A stretch of DNA of 64,000 nucleotides from positions 186,001 to 250,000 of the forward strand of contig NZ_MSTQ01000008.1 of NCBI RefSeq assembly GCF_001945365.1. The letters are read 5' to 3'. Made by a program: the position numbers and the translations under genes. Below the pieces are notes generated by a model. The model did not search any database and was not told the origin of the DNA. It saw only the letters and a program-made list of their open reading frames with translations. Source of the stretch: Pseudomonas reinekei. Its GTDB lineage: Bacteria > Pseudomonadota > Gammaproteobacteria > Pseudomonadales > Pseudomonadaceae. Position 1 is the first letter of the stretch. The number at the start of each line of letters is the position of its first letter. This document shows positions 43,889 to 51,874 of the stretch, piece after piece.

Positions 43889-45694
43889 ATGAGTGATGCA
43901 CCGCCTAACGCGGGACAGGATTCCAGCCTGAAAATCTACCTTCGGCTGTTGCGGTACGTGAAACCCTATATCGGCCTCTTCCTCCTGAGTATCGTGGGTT
44001 TCGTGATCTTTGCCTCCACGCAGCCGATGCTGGCCGGGATTCTCAAGTATTTCGTCGATGGCCTGAGCAACCCTGAAGCGGTGCTGTTCCCTACGGTTCC
44101 TTATCTGAAGGATTTGCAGCTGCTGATGGCCGTGCCGTTGTTGATCATCCTGATCGCGGCGTGGCAAGGCCTCGGTTCGTTTCTGGGTAACTTTTACCTG
44201 GCGAGGGTATCACTCGGGCTGGTCCATGACTTGCGTGTCGAGCTGTTCAACAAGCTGCTGGTACTGCCCAACCGCTACTTCGATACGCACAACTCCGGGC
44301 ACCTGATTTCGCGCATCACCTTCAACGTGACCATGGTCACCGGTGCGGCCACCGATGCCATCAAAGTGGTGATTCGTGAAGGCCTGACGGTGGTGTTCCT
44401 GTTCGGTTACCTGCTGTGGATGAACTGGAAACTGACCCTGGTGATGCTGGCGATCCTGCCGCTGATCGCAATCATGGTCAGCAGCACCAGCAAGAAATTC
44501 CGCAAGCAGAGCAAGAAGATCCAGGTGGCCATGGGCGATGTGACCCACGTGGCTTCCGAAACCATTCAGGGCTATCGCGTGGTGCGCAGCTTCGGCGGCG
44601 AGACCTATGAAGAGCGTCGCTTCGCCGCTGCCAGCCAGGGCAACACCGAAAAGCAATTGCGCATGACCAAGACCGGAGCGGTCTACACGCCGATGCTGCA
44701 GCTGGTGATCTACACCGCCATGGCCGTGTTGATGTTCCTGGTGCTGTTCCTGCGCGGTGATGCCACTGCCGGTGATCTGGTGGCCTACATTACCGCCGCC
44801 GGCCTGTTGCCAAAGCCGATTCGCCAGTTGTCGGAAGTCAGTTCGACCATTCAGAAAGGCGTCGCCGGTGCGGAAAGCATTTTCGAGCAATTGGACGTCG
44901 AACCTGAAGTCGACAACGGCACGGTCGAGCGCGATCGCGTCCAGGGTCATCTTGAGGTACGTAACCTCAGTTTCACTTATCCGGGGACTGAGCGTGAAGT
45001 GCTGAAAAACATCAGCTTCACGGCTGCGCCGGGGCAGATGATTGCACTGGTGGGCCGTTCCGGTAGCGGCAAGTCGACCCTGGCCAGCCTGATTCCGCGT
45101 TTCTATCATCACGACATCGGCGAAATTCTGCTCGATGACGTTGAGATCGAAGACTATCGCCTGCGCAACCTGCGCCGGCACGTGGCGCAGGTGACCCAGC
45201 ATGTGACGCTGTTCAACGACAGCATCGCCAACAACATCGCTTATGGCGATCTGGCTGGCGCGCCTCGTGAAGACATTGAAAAGGCGGCCACCGACGCCTA
45301 TGCGATGGACTTCATTTCGCAGATGCCCGAAGGCCTGGACACCCAGGTCGGGGAAAACGGTGTGTTGCTCTCCGGCGGTCAGCGTCAGCGTCTGGCGATT
45401 GCACGGGCACTGTTGAAAAACGCGCCATTGCTGATCCTCGACGAGGCCACCTCGGCCCTCGACACCGAGTCCGAGCGCCATATTCAGGCGGCTCTGGACC
45501 AGGTCATGAAGGGACGCACCACGCTGGTCATCGCTCACCGCCTGTCGACGATCGAAAAAGCCGACCTGATTCTGGTAATGGATCAGGGCGAGATCGTCGA
45601 GCGCGGCACCCACGCTCAATTGCTGGCGCAAAACGGTTATTACTCACGCCTGCATGCGATGGGGCTGGACGCGCCGGCCGAAGACATTGCCTGA
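43889..45694 (+). CDS. msbA: MsbA: lipid A-core flippase, ABC transporter
   Basis: ATP-driven flipping of core-lipid A to the outer leaflet of the inner membrane. 601 residues: six-helix membrane domain (residues 1-330) and nucleotide-binding domain with Walker A GRSGSGKST (near 385), signature LLSGGQRQRLAIARAL (near 487) and Walker B LLILDEATSALDTES. Start at ATG 43889 (MSDAPPNAGQDSS); a GTG four codons upstream is also in frame. It closes the waaL-msbA pair; an inverted repeat follows. Confidence 0.95.
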   Translation: MSDAPPNAGQDSSLKIYLRLLRYVKPYIGLFLLSIVGFVIFASTQPMLAGILKYFVDGLSNPEAVLFPTVPYLKDLQLLMAVPLLIILIAAWQGLGSFLGNFYLARVSLGLVHDLRVELFNKLLVLPNRYFDTHNSGHLISRITFNVTMVTGAATDAIKVVIREGLTVVFLFGYLLWMNWKLTLVMLAILPLIAIMVSSTSKKFRKQSKKIQVAMGDVTHVASETIQGYRVVRSFGGETYEERRFAAASQGNTEKQLRMTKTGAVYTPMLQLVIYTAMAVLMFLVLFLRGDATAGDLVAYITAAGLLPKPIRQLSEVSSTIQKGVAGAESIFEQLDVEPEVDNGTVERDRVQGHLEVRNLSFTYPGTEREVLKNISFTAAPGQMIALVGRSGSGKSTLASLIPRFYHHDIGEILLDDVEIEDYRLRNLRRHVAQVTQHVTLFNDSIANNIAYGDLAGAPREDIEKAATDAYAMDFISQMPEGLDTQVGENGVLLSGGQRQRLAIARALLKNAPLLILDEATSALDTESERHIQAALDQVMKGRTTLVIAHRLSTIEKADLILVMDQGEIVERGTHAQLLAQNGYYSRLHAMGLDAPAEDIA

Positions 45695-45720
45695 AACCCT
45701 CTCGTGCGGGCGCTGACGCA

Positions 45721-45770
45721 GGCTGCAATCTTTTGACTTGGTTTTTAAAGAAGGTCAAGAGATCGCAGCC
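45721..45770. repeat. Imperfect inverted repeat, GATCGCAGCC family
   Basis: GGCTGCAATCTTTTGACTTG and AAGGTCAAGAGATCGCAGCC are inverse of each other with few mismatches and a loop of GTTTTTAAAG. It shares its arm core with the element at 16813-16891. It may act as terminator for msbA, but there is no T run after it. Confidence 0.65.
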
Positions 45771-45890
45771 TCGTTGTTCTCGACAGCTCTAGTCGTCTTT
45801 CGCGAACTTATCCGTTGCAGCCGTCGCACAAGCCGGCGGCTACCCTGTGTTAATATCGCGCCCCTGTTCATTTTGTATGTGGGTTGCTCC

Positions 45891-47315
45891 ATGAAGTTGT
45901 CCATGCCGCGATTCGATCAAGCCCCTGTCTTGGTGGTCGGCGATGTCATGCTCGACCGTTACTGGCATGGTGGTACCTCACGGATTTCCCCTGAGGCGCC
46001 AGTACCGGTAGTCAAGGTTGATCACATCGAGGACCGCCCGGGCGGTGCCGCCAACGTTGCGTTGAACATTGCCGCCCTTGGTGCGCCGGCCTCGTTGGTC
46101 GGGGTGACCGGTGACGATGAAGCCGCCGACAGCCTGGCCAATAGTCTCAAGGGTGCAGGCGTGCGGGCGCTGTTCCAGCGCATTGCGCACCAGCCGACCA
46201 TCGTCAAGTTGCGGGTCATGAGTCGGCATCAGCAATTGCTGCGTATCGACTTCGAAGAACCGTTCGCCACCGACTCGCTGGCGTTGTCGGTGCAAGTCGA
46301 CGAACTGCTCGAAGGCATCAAGGTGCTGGTCTTGTCTGACTACGGCAAAGGCGCCCTGAAAAACCACCAGGTGCTGATCCAGGCCGCACGTGCCCGTGGC
46401 ATTCCGGTGCTAGCCGACCCCAAGGGCAAGGATTTTTCGATCTACCGTGGTGCGAGCCTGATCACGCCGAACCTCAGCGAGTTCGAAACCATCGTCGGTG
46501 GTTGCGCCGATGAGCATGAACTGGTGAGCAAGGGCGCGCAGTTGATGCACGAGCTCGACCTCGGCGCGTTGCTGGTGACCCGTGGCGAACACGGCATGAC
46601 CCTGCTGCGTCCGGATCATCCGGCCTTGCACCTGCCGGCCCGCGCCCGTGAAGTATTCGACGTGACCGGTGCCGGTGATACGGTGATTTCTACCCTGGCG
46701 GCGGCAATTGCTGCTGGTGAGGAACTGCCGCATGCGGTGGGCCTGGCCAACCTGGCCGCAGGCATCGTGGTTGGCAAGCTGGGTACGGCGGCGATCAGTG
46801 CGCCGGAACTGCGTCGCGCCATCCAGCGTGAAGAAGGTTCGGAGCGTGGTGTGCTGGGCCTCGAGCAGTTGCTGCTGGCCGTCGATGACGCCCGTGCGCA
46901 CAACGAGAAGATCGTGTTCACCAACGGTTGCTTCGACATTCTGCATGCCGGCCACGTGACTTATCTGGAACAGGCAAGGGCGCAAGGCGATCGTCTGATC
47001 GTTGCGGTCAATGACGATGCGTCGGTCAGCCGCCTGAAAGGGCCGGGTCGTCCGATCAACAGTGTCGACCGGCGCATGGCGGTACTGGCCGGTTTGGGCG
47101 CGGTGGACTGGGTGATCAGCTTCGCGGAAGGCACGCCGGAGAACCTGCTGCGCGAGGTCAAGCCGGACGTCCTGGTCAAGGGCGGGGATTACGGGATCGA
47201 CCAAGTCGTCGGCGCGGACATCGTCACCGCCTACGGCGGCACCGTGAAAGTGCTGGGGCTGGTGGAAAACAGCTCCACGACCGCGATTGTCGAGAAGATC
47301 CGCAAGTCCGAGTGA
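45891..47315 (+). CDS. hldE: HldE: heptose 7-phosphate kinase / heptose 1-phosphate adenylyltransferase
   Basis: Makes ADP-D-glycero-manno-heptose, the donor for WaaC and WaaF. 474 residues with a ribokinase-type N-terminal domain (VLVVGDVMLDRYWHGGTSRI; RPGGAANVALNIAALG near 45-60; catalytic DVTGAGDTVIS near 255-265) and a C-terminal nucleotidyltransferase domain from about 340 (FTNGCFDILHAGHVTYLEQA). I chose the ATG at 45891 (MKLSMPRFDQAPV), since the open frame extends 51 codons upstream without homology. The gap before it has TTAATAT near 45850, a possible -10. Confidence 0.95.
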   Translation: MKLSMPRFDQAPVLVVGDVMLDRYWHGGTSRISPEAPVPVVKVDHIEDRPGGAANVALNIAALGAPASLVGVTGDDEAADSLANSLKGAGVRALFQRIAHQPTIVKLRVMSRHQQLLRIDFEEPFATDSLALSVQVDELLEGIKVLVLSDYGKGALKNHQVLIQAARARGIPVLADPKGKDFSIYRGASLITPNLSEFETIVGGCADEHELVSKGAQLMHELDLGALLVTRGEHGMTLLRPDHPALHLPARAREVFDVTGAGDTVISTLAAAIAAGEELPHAVGLANLAAGIVVGKLGTAAISAPELRRAIQREEGSERGVLGLEQLLLAVDDARAHNEKIVFTNGCFDILHAGHVTYLEQARAQGDRLIVAVNDDASVSRLKGPGRPINSVDRRMAVLAGLGAVDWVISFAEGTPENLLREVKPDVLVKGGDYGIDQVVGADIVTAYGGTVKVLGLVENSSTTAIVEKIRKSE

Positions 47316-47326
47316 CGCGCGATCAT

Positions 47327-47357
47327 TGTGGCGAGGGAGCAAGCTCCCTCGCCACAA
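47327..47357. repeat. Single REP palindrome (GTGGCGAGGGAGC type)
   Basis: TGTGGCGAGGGAGC is followed by its inverse GCTCCCTCGCCACA with an AA centre. It lies 12 bases after the hldE stop, between the convergent hldE and the Nudix-like gene, so it may serve as a shared transcription stop. Confidence 0.75.
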
Positions 47358-47373
47358 CAGCGTCCTGATCAGC

Positions 47374-48339
47374 CTATCGTGCAGCCTTGCGCGGCACGAT
47401 CTTCTTCAGCAGTTGCTTGGCCTTCCCTCGCAACCGCGCCAGGCCGCTGTCTTTGTCCGGCGGGTTCAACCCTTGTTGCCTCACCCAATCCTTCCAGCGA
47501 ATCCGCTCATCGCGCACCAGCCAGCCTTCCTGCCGGGCAAAGCTCTCGGCCAGAAACAGCCCTCGCGTGCTCGCCGGGTACAGCTGATCCTTCTTCAAGG
47601 TATACAGCTCGGCCATCGGGTGGCCGTCCTGTAACGGCATCAAATACAGGTCGGGACGTTTGCGATCCAGGCGCGCCACCAGTTGATCGCCTTCGAGCCG
47701 TTCGTCGACGTGGAACAGGCTCAGGGACTTGGCCTCTTTGGGCACTTCCAGGCGCAAGTCATAAATCAACTGCAACGAGGCCGTCGGCAAGTGCACATAG
47801 GCCCGTGGCCGTTCGATCAGCTGCAGGTTGGCGCAACGCACCGGCCGTGCCGAGCCGGACAGTGGCGACAGGCGAAACGGCAGGGCTTCGCGGTAATGCA
47901 GGGCGGACGCGTAGGGCGCTGGCAGCCAGGTGTCATTGAAGCGCCCGCCGAGCCAGCCTTCCGGGGTTTCCAGCAGGCATTCTTCGGCAATCTCCTGGAT
48001 CGCCGTGTGCAGCGGCAGGTTCAGCTCGTGTGCCGGCACGTACCCGGAAATCAGCTTGAGCACCACGTCCCCGCGATCCTGCCGGCGTTGACGCACCAGT
48101 ACCCAATAATCTCGATTCTGCCAATGCAGCGTCAGGCGCACCGACACTCCGAGATTGGCCAGTTCCAGGGAAAAACGCTCGGTGTCGGCGACGGTCACCG
48201 GGCGGCGGCGTTGCAAGGTCTGGGAAAAATTCAGCGGCCTCCCGACGCTCTGGTAACTCAGGCCTTCGGGAGTCGCTTCGACGAATAACGGCAGGGTCTT
48301 GAAGTTGCTCGGGTTCTTTCTTATGAGCGTACGCGGCAT
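47374..48339 (-). CDS. Conserved Pseudomonas protein with a Nudix-like motif
   Basis: 321 residues starting MPRTLIRKNPSNFKTLPLFV; I do not know a named family. Near residues 98-124, GYVPAHE is followed by QEIAEECLL, which resembles a Nudix box (G-x5-E ... REU-x-EE) with the spacing longer by two residues and Gly missing, so it may be a Nudix hydrolase or a degenerate one. The last 40 residues are basic (lysine and arginine rich: RLRGKAKQLLKKIVPRKAAR). No signal peptide. It converges on hldE and reads in the same direction as the aldo/keto reductase and FAD oxidoreductase genes. Function unknown. Confidence 0.6.
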   Translation of the reverse strand: MPRTLIRKNPSNFKTLPLFVEATPEGLSYQSVGRPLNFSQTLQRRRPVTVADTERFSLELANLGVSVRLTLHWQNRDYWVLVRQRRQDRGDVVLKLISGYVPAHELNLPLHTAIQEIAEECLLETPEGWLGGRFNDTWLPAPYASALHYREALPFRLSPLSGSARPVRCANLQLIERPRAYVHLPTASLQLIYDLRLEVPKEAKSLSLFHVDERLEGDQLVARLDRKRPDLYLMPLQDGHPMAELYTLKKDQLYPASTRGLFLAESFARQEGWLVRDERIRWKDWVRQQGLNPPDKDSGLARLRGKAKQLLKKIVPRKAAR

Positions 48340-48372
48340 GTCGGCTCCTGCTTTAGGCCGCGTGGGGCGGCA

Positions 48373-49185
48373 TCAGTGGCTACGTAGGACCTGGGCAACG
48401 GTCGCGACGTTATGGGCGAGGTGCAGCGGGTTGATTGTCCCGACAATAGCACTGGCCACCCCCGGATGTTCAAACAACAACTCGAAACTGGCGCGCACCG
48501 GGTCCACCCCGGGACTCAGGCATACGTGGCCACTGGCGAGGGCTTTTTTGACCAGAATGGCTTTGCCGTGAGCAGCAGCATAGTCAATGACGGCTTTTTC
48601 GGTTTGTTCGTTCAGATTGTAGGTGATCATCGCGCAGTCACCTTGTTCCAGAGCCTTCAAGCCACCCTCGACGGTCTTGCCGGAAAAGCCGAACCCGCGA
48701 ATCTTGCCCTCGGCCTTGAGCGCGGCGAGGGTTGCATAGACTTCGCTCTCGTCGAGGATCGCCAGATCGTTGCCGTCGGAGTGCACCAGCACCAGGTCGA
48801 TGAAATCTGTTTCCAGGCGTTGCAGGCTGCGCTCCACGGAGAGCCGGGTATGCGCAGCGCTGAAGTCGTGGCGCGATTGCCCGTCGGCAAACTCTTCGCC
48901 AACCTTGCTGACGATTACCCAGTCCTGACGCTGGCCGCGCAGGAGTGGGCCGAGGCGTTCTTCGCTGCGGCCATAGGCGGGCGCCGTATCGATCAGATTG
49001 ATGCCGAGGTCGCGGGCCAATTTGAGCAGCATCCGTGCTTCGTCGTCATCGGGAATCTGGAAACCGCTGGGATACTTCACCCCTTGGTCACGGCCGAGTT
49101 TCACCGTGCCCAGGCCCAGCGGCGAAACCAGCAGGCCGGTGCTGCCCAGCGGGCGTTGCAGGTCGTGCAGGGTGGGTTGGCTCAT
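48373..49185 (-). CDS. Aldo/keto reductase
   Basis: NADPH-dependent oxidoreductase. 270 residues of the AKR barrel, with the catalytic tetrad visible as Asp (NLIDTAPAYGRSEE, near 61-74, Asp and Tyr), Lys (VIVSKVGEE, near 89-97) and His (LVLVHSDGND near 130). It begins MSQPTLHDLQRPLGSTGLLV. Its 5' end overlaps the FAD oxidoreductase gene by four bases, and the pair matches PA4992-PA4991. Substrate is unknown. Confidence 0.88.
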   Translation of the reverse strand: MSQPTLHDLQRPLGSTGLLVSPLGLGTVKLGRDQGVKYPSGFQIPDDDEARMLLKLARDLGINLIDTAPAYGRSEERLGPLLRGQRQDWVIVSKVGEEFADGQSRHDFSAAHTRLSVERSLQRLETDFIDLVLVHSDGNDLAILDESEVYATLAALKAEGKIRGFGFSGKTVEGGLKALEQGDCAMITYNLNEQTEKAVIDYAAAHGKAILVKKALASGHVCLSPGVDPVRASFELLFEHPGVASAIVGTINPLHLAHNVATVAQVLRSH

Positions 49186-50357
49186 GGCAGTAGTTGCTCC
49201 CAGGCCGGAACGCCCATCGGTGGTTTTGGCAGCGGCGGCAGCGCGGATACCGGACCCGGTCGAATGCCGTCGCGGGCAAGGCTGTCGATTACCCGGTCGG
49301 CAAAGTCAGGCGCTAATGCCAGTTTGGTAGGCCAGCCGACCAGCAGTCGACCTTCCTCGGCGAGGAACGCGTTGTCGGGGCGCGTCAGGCCTGATTGCAA
49401 GGGTTCGGCACGATCCACGCGCAAGGTCGCCCATCGCACCGTGCTCAGGTCGATCCAGGGCAACAACTGGCCGAGCTCTTTCTGCGCGGTGGCGATCTGT
49501 TCGGCGGGCTCGCGGGCCACGCCTTCGGTTTCGGCGATATCGCCACCCATGTACCAGACCCACTGGCCATCGGCAGCCGGATGCGTGGTCACGGTAATGC
49601 GCGGTTTGGTGCCGCCACCCAGGCAATGGGCGTAGAGCGGTTTAAGGCTCGGGCCTTTGGCGATGATCATGTGCAGCGGGCGACGTTGCATGGCGGGTTG
49701 GCTCAAGCCCAATGCTTCGAGCAGCGCAGCGGTCCCGCCGCCAGCGCTCAAGACGATGCGTTGCGCGCGGATCTCGCGCTCGTCCACTTTCAAGCCGACC
49801 AGCACGCCGCCTTCCAGCAATGGTTCGATTTTCTGTCCGGCCAGCAGGCCGTCACCTGCCAGGTCCGCCAGGCGCTGGATCAAGCTCGGCACGTCGATGA
49901 CCAATTCGGCCAGGCGATAGACTTTGCCTTTGAAACGCTTGTCTTGCAGCGCCGCTGGCAGTTGATCGCCCTTGACCTGATCGACACGGCCGCGCACGGC
50001 TTTGCTGGCGAAGAAACTGGTGAGGTTGCCGGCGATCGTGCCGGGGGACCACAGGTAGTGGGCTTCGGACAACAGGCGCACGCCAGACAGGTCCAGCTCG
50101 CCGTCGCCGGCCAGCGCTTCGCGCCAGCGACGCGGCATGTCGGCAATGGCTTCGGAGGCGCCGGTCAACGCGCCATGCAGTGCGTACTTGGCGCCGCCGT
50201 GGATGATGCCCTGGGACTTCACGCTCTGCCCGCCACCGAGGGTGGCGCTTTCCACCAGCACGGTCGAAAAACCCTGGCGGCGCAGGCGCGCATTCAGCCA
50301 GAGGCCGGCGACACCAGCGCCGACAATCAGAACGTCGGTGGAAATAACGGATGGCAT
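49182..50357 (-). CDS. FAD-dependent oxidoreductase (DAO family)
   Basis: 391 residues. The N-terminal dinucleotide-binding motif VLIVGAGVAGLWLNARL is followed by ESATLGGGQSVKSQGIIHGG, which is typical of amine or hydroxy-acid oxidising flavoproteins such as glycerol-3-phosphate dehydrogenase. A C-terminal flavin contact, AEEGRLLVGWPTKLAL, is near residue 337. It overlaps the aldo/keto reductase gene by four bases, so the two are coexpressed. The true substrate is unknown. Confidence 0.85.
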   Translation of the reverse strand: MPSVISTDVLIVGAGVAGLWLNARLRRQGFSTVLVESATLGGGQSVKSQGIIHGGAKYALHGALTGASEAIADMPRRWREALAGDGELDLSGVRLLSEAHYLWSPGTIAGNLTSFFASKAVRGRVDQVKGDQLPAALQDKRFKGKVYRLAELVIDVPSLIQRLADLAGDGLLAGQKIEPLLEGGVLVGLKVDEREIRAQRIVLSAGGGTAALLEALGLSQPAMQRRPLHMIIAKGPSLKPLYAHCLGGGTKPRITVTTHPAADGQWVWYMGGDIAETEGVAREPAEQIATAQKELGQLLPWIDLSTVRWATLRVDRAEPLQSGLTRPDNAFLAEEGRLLVGWPTKLALAPDFADRVIDSLARDGIRPGPVSALPPLPKPPMGVPAWEQLLP

Positions 50358-50444
50358 GCGGCGACCTCAGTGTTCAAGACGAGGGCGCAGTATACAGACT
50401 CGATCGAAAGTGGATTTGGTGAACAACACCCCAATGGAGATCAC

Positions 50445-50508
50445 TGTGGCGAGGGAGCTTGCGCCCGTTCGGCTGTGCAGCAGACGCAAGTCCAGCTCCC
50501 TCGCCACC
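50445..50508. repeat. REP pair (GTGGCGAGGGAGC type), short spacer
   Basis: TGTGGCGAGGGAGCTTGCGC at the left and GCTCCCTCGCCA at the right frame about 30 bases. It lies in the gap between the FAD oxidoreductase and SMR pump genes. Confidence 0.7.
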
Positions 50509-50525
50509 AAATTTTGTCAATTCAG

Positions 50526-50858
50526 TCAGTGTCCGGCGGTTTTCGAGAACAACTGGATGACCACGACACCCAGCACAATCAACGCCATCCCCAACATCGC
50601 CGGCACATCCAGCTTTTGCCCATAGATAAACAGCGCCGCCACACTGACCATCACGATGCCCATGCCGGCCCACACCGCGTAGGCGACACCCACGGGAACG
50701 CTGCGCACCACCAGGGTCAGCATCCAGAAGGCTATGCCGTAGCCGACGATGACCAGCAGCAGTGGCAACGGCGTGCTGAAACCTTTGACCGCTTTCATCG
50801 AAACGGTGGCAATCACTTCGGCGCAGATGGCGATGGCCAGGTAGTAGTAAGCGGTCAT
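50526..50858 (-). CDS. Small multidrug resistance (SMR/EmrE-type) efflux pump
   Basis: Proton-driven export of cationic compounds across the inner membrane as a dimer. 110 residues with four membrane helices. The critical glutamate is Glu14 in AICAEVIATVSMKAV, and YAVWAGMGIVMVSV (near 60-73) follows the EmrE pattern, as opposed to SugE/Gdx. It is divergent from a LysR regulator 102 bases away, which probably controls it. Confidence 0.9.
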   Translation of the reverse strand: MTAYYYLAIAICAEVIATVSMKAVKGFSTPLPLLLVIVGYGIAFWMLTLVVRSVPVGVAYAVWAGMGIVMVSVAALFIYGQKLDVPAMLGMALIVLGVVVIQLFSKTAGH

Positions 50859-50932
50859 GGTTCAATCCTCGTGTGAAGTGTTGCTTTCTGAGGTCGGCAT
50901 TCTAGTGATTCCCCAGATGCGGTAAAGTCATT

Positions 50933-50955
50933 ACCTATCTGCATGGGAGATAGGT
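50933..50955. promoter_or_regulatory. Palindrome at the LysR gene start, candidate operator
   Basis: ACCTATCT and AGATAGGT form a perfect 8-base inverted repeat around GCATGGG, ending six bases before the LysR ATG and 74 bases from the start of the SMR gene. It would suit autoregulation by the LysR protein; no footprint is implied. Confidence 0.45.
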
Positions 50956-50960
50956 TGAGC

Positions 50961-51863
50961 ATGAACACCCAATGGGATCTGGAGCAGTTGCGCCTGTTTG
51001 TCAGCGTAGCGGAGCAGCGATCGTTTTCCGCCGTGGCGCGGGATCAGCGCAAGGCGCAATCGGCGGTCAGCAGTTCGATTGCGCTGCTGGAGGAAGACTT
51101 GGGCGTCAGTCTGTTCGACCGCAGCAGCGGGCGTCAGCCGACACTCACTGAAGCCGGCACCGCCTTGCTGGAAGAGGCCCGCGAAGTGCTGCGCCAGTGC
51201 GAACGGCTCAATGGTCGGGCGCTGGCGATGATGCGCGGGCAGGAGGCCCGTTTGCGGGTGGCCCAGGACGAGGCCATGCCTTACCAGCCGATCATCGAAA
51301 GCTTCGAGGCCTTGGCGGAAAAATTCCCCAGTGTCGAAGTGCAATTGACCAGCGCCGCCCAGGGGGATGTGGCGCGCAAGCTGGTGGAGCGGCGGGCCGA
51401 TCTGGGGTTGTTGTTCTTTCATGACCCGATTCCCGAGGCGCTTGAGCGGCGGGTGCTGGGGAGCGTTGAAATGGTCACGGTGTGTGGCAAGGGGCATCCG
51501 CTGGCGGCCAAGGGCGCGGTGGATTGCCAGCAATTGGCGCAGCACCGTCAGTTGTTGATGTCGACCGAGTCCAGCATCTACCCCGGCAGCGAGCCGGCCA
51601 GCCCGCAAGTCTGGCGGGCCGACAGTTTCTACGTGATGGCCGAATGGCTGGTGCGCGGCCTCGGGTGGGCCTGGCTGCCGCGCCATGTGGTGCAGTACCC
51701 GACGTATCAGAATCAAATGGCTGAACTGGTCAGTGAGTGGACCCCGCCGGCGCTGGTGGTGGAGCTGGTCTGGCGCCGCGACGAACCGCTTGGCCCGGCG
51801 GCGCGCTGGCTCGCCGAACGTTTTGCCGTGCACTTGCAGGCGATCGGCGAAAAAAGCCGATAA
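50961..51863 (+). CDS. LysR-type transcriptional regulator
   Basis: 300 residues: N-terminal winged helix-turn-helix (WDLEQLRLFVSVAEQRSFSA, with FSAVARDQRKAQSAVSSSIAL as recognition region, given in part) and an effector-binding domain from about residue 90. The ATG at 50961 opens MNTQWDLEQLRLF; a start six codons earlier is possible. It is divergent from the SMR pump gene and stops 11 bases before waaA. The inducer is unknown. It matches PAO1 PA4989 by order. Confidence 0.88.
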   Translation: MNTQWDLEQLRLFVSVAEQRSFSAVARDQRKAQSAVSSSIALLEEDLGVSLFDRSSGRQPTLTEAGTALLEEAREVLRQCERLNGRALAMMRGQEARLRVAQDEAMPYQPIIESFEALAEKFPSVEVQLTSAAQGDVARKLVERRADLGLLFFHDPIPEALERRVLGSVEMVTVCGKGHPLAAKGAVDCQQLAQHRQLLMSTESSIYPGSEPASPQVWRADSFYVMAEWLVRGLGWAWLPRHVVQYPTYQNQMAELVSEWTPPALVVELVWRRDEPLGPAARWLAERFAVHLQAIGEKSR

Positions 51864-51874
51864 ACTCCGCCGCC

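Noticed and set aside
45738-45890. 51-codon N-terminal extension of hldE
   Set aside because: The conserved HldE N terminus starts at 45891; the extension covers a repeat and promoter-like sequence.
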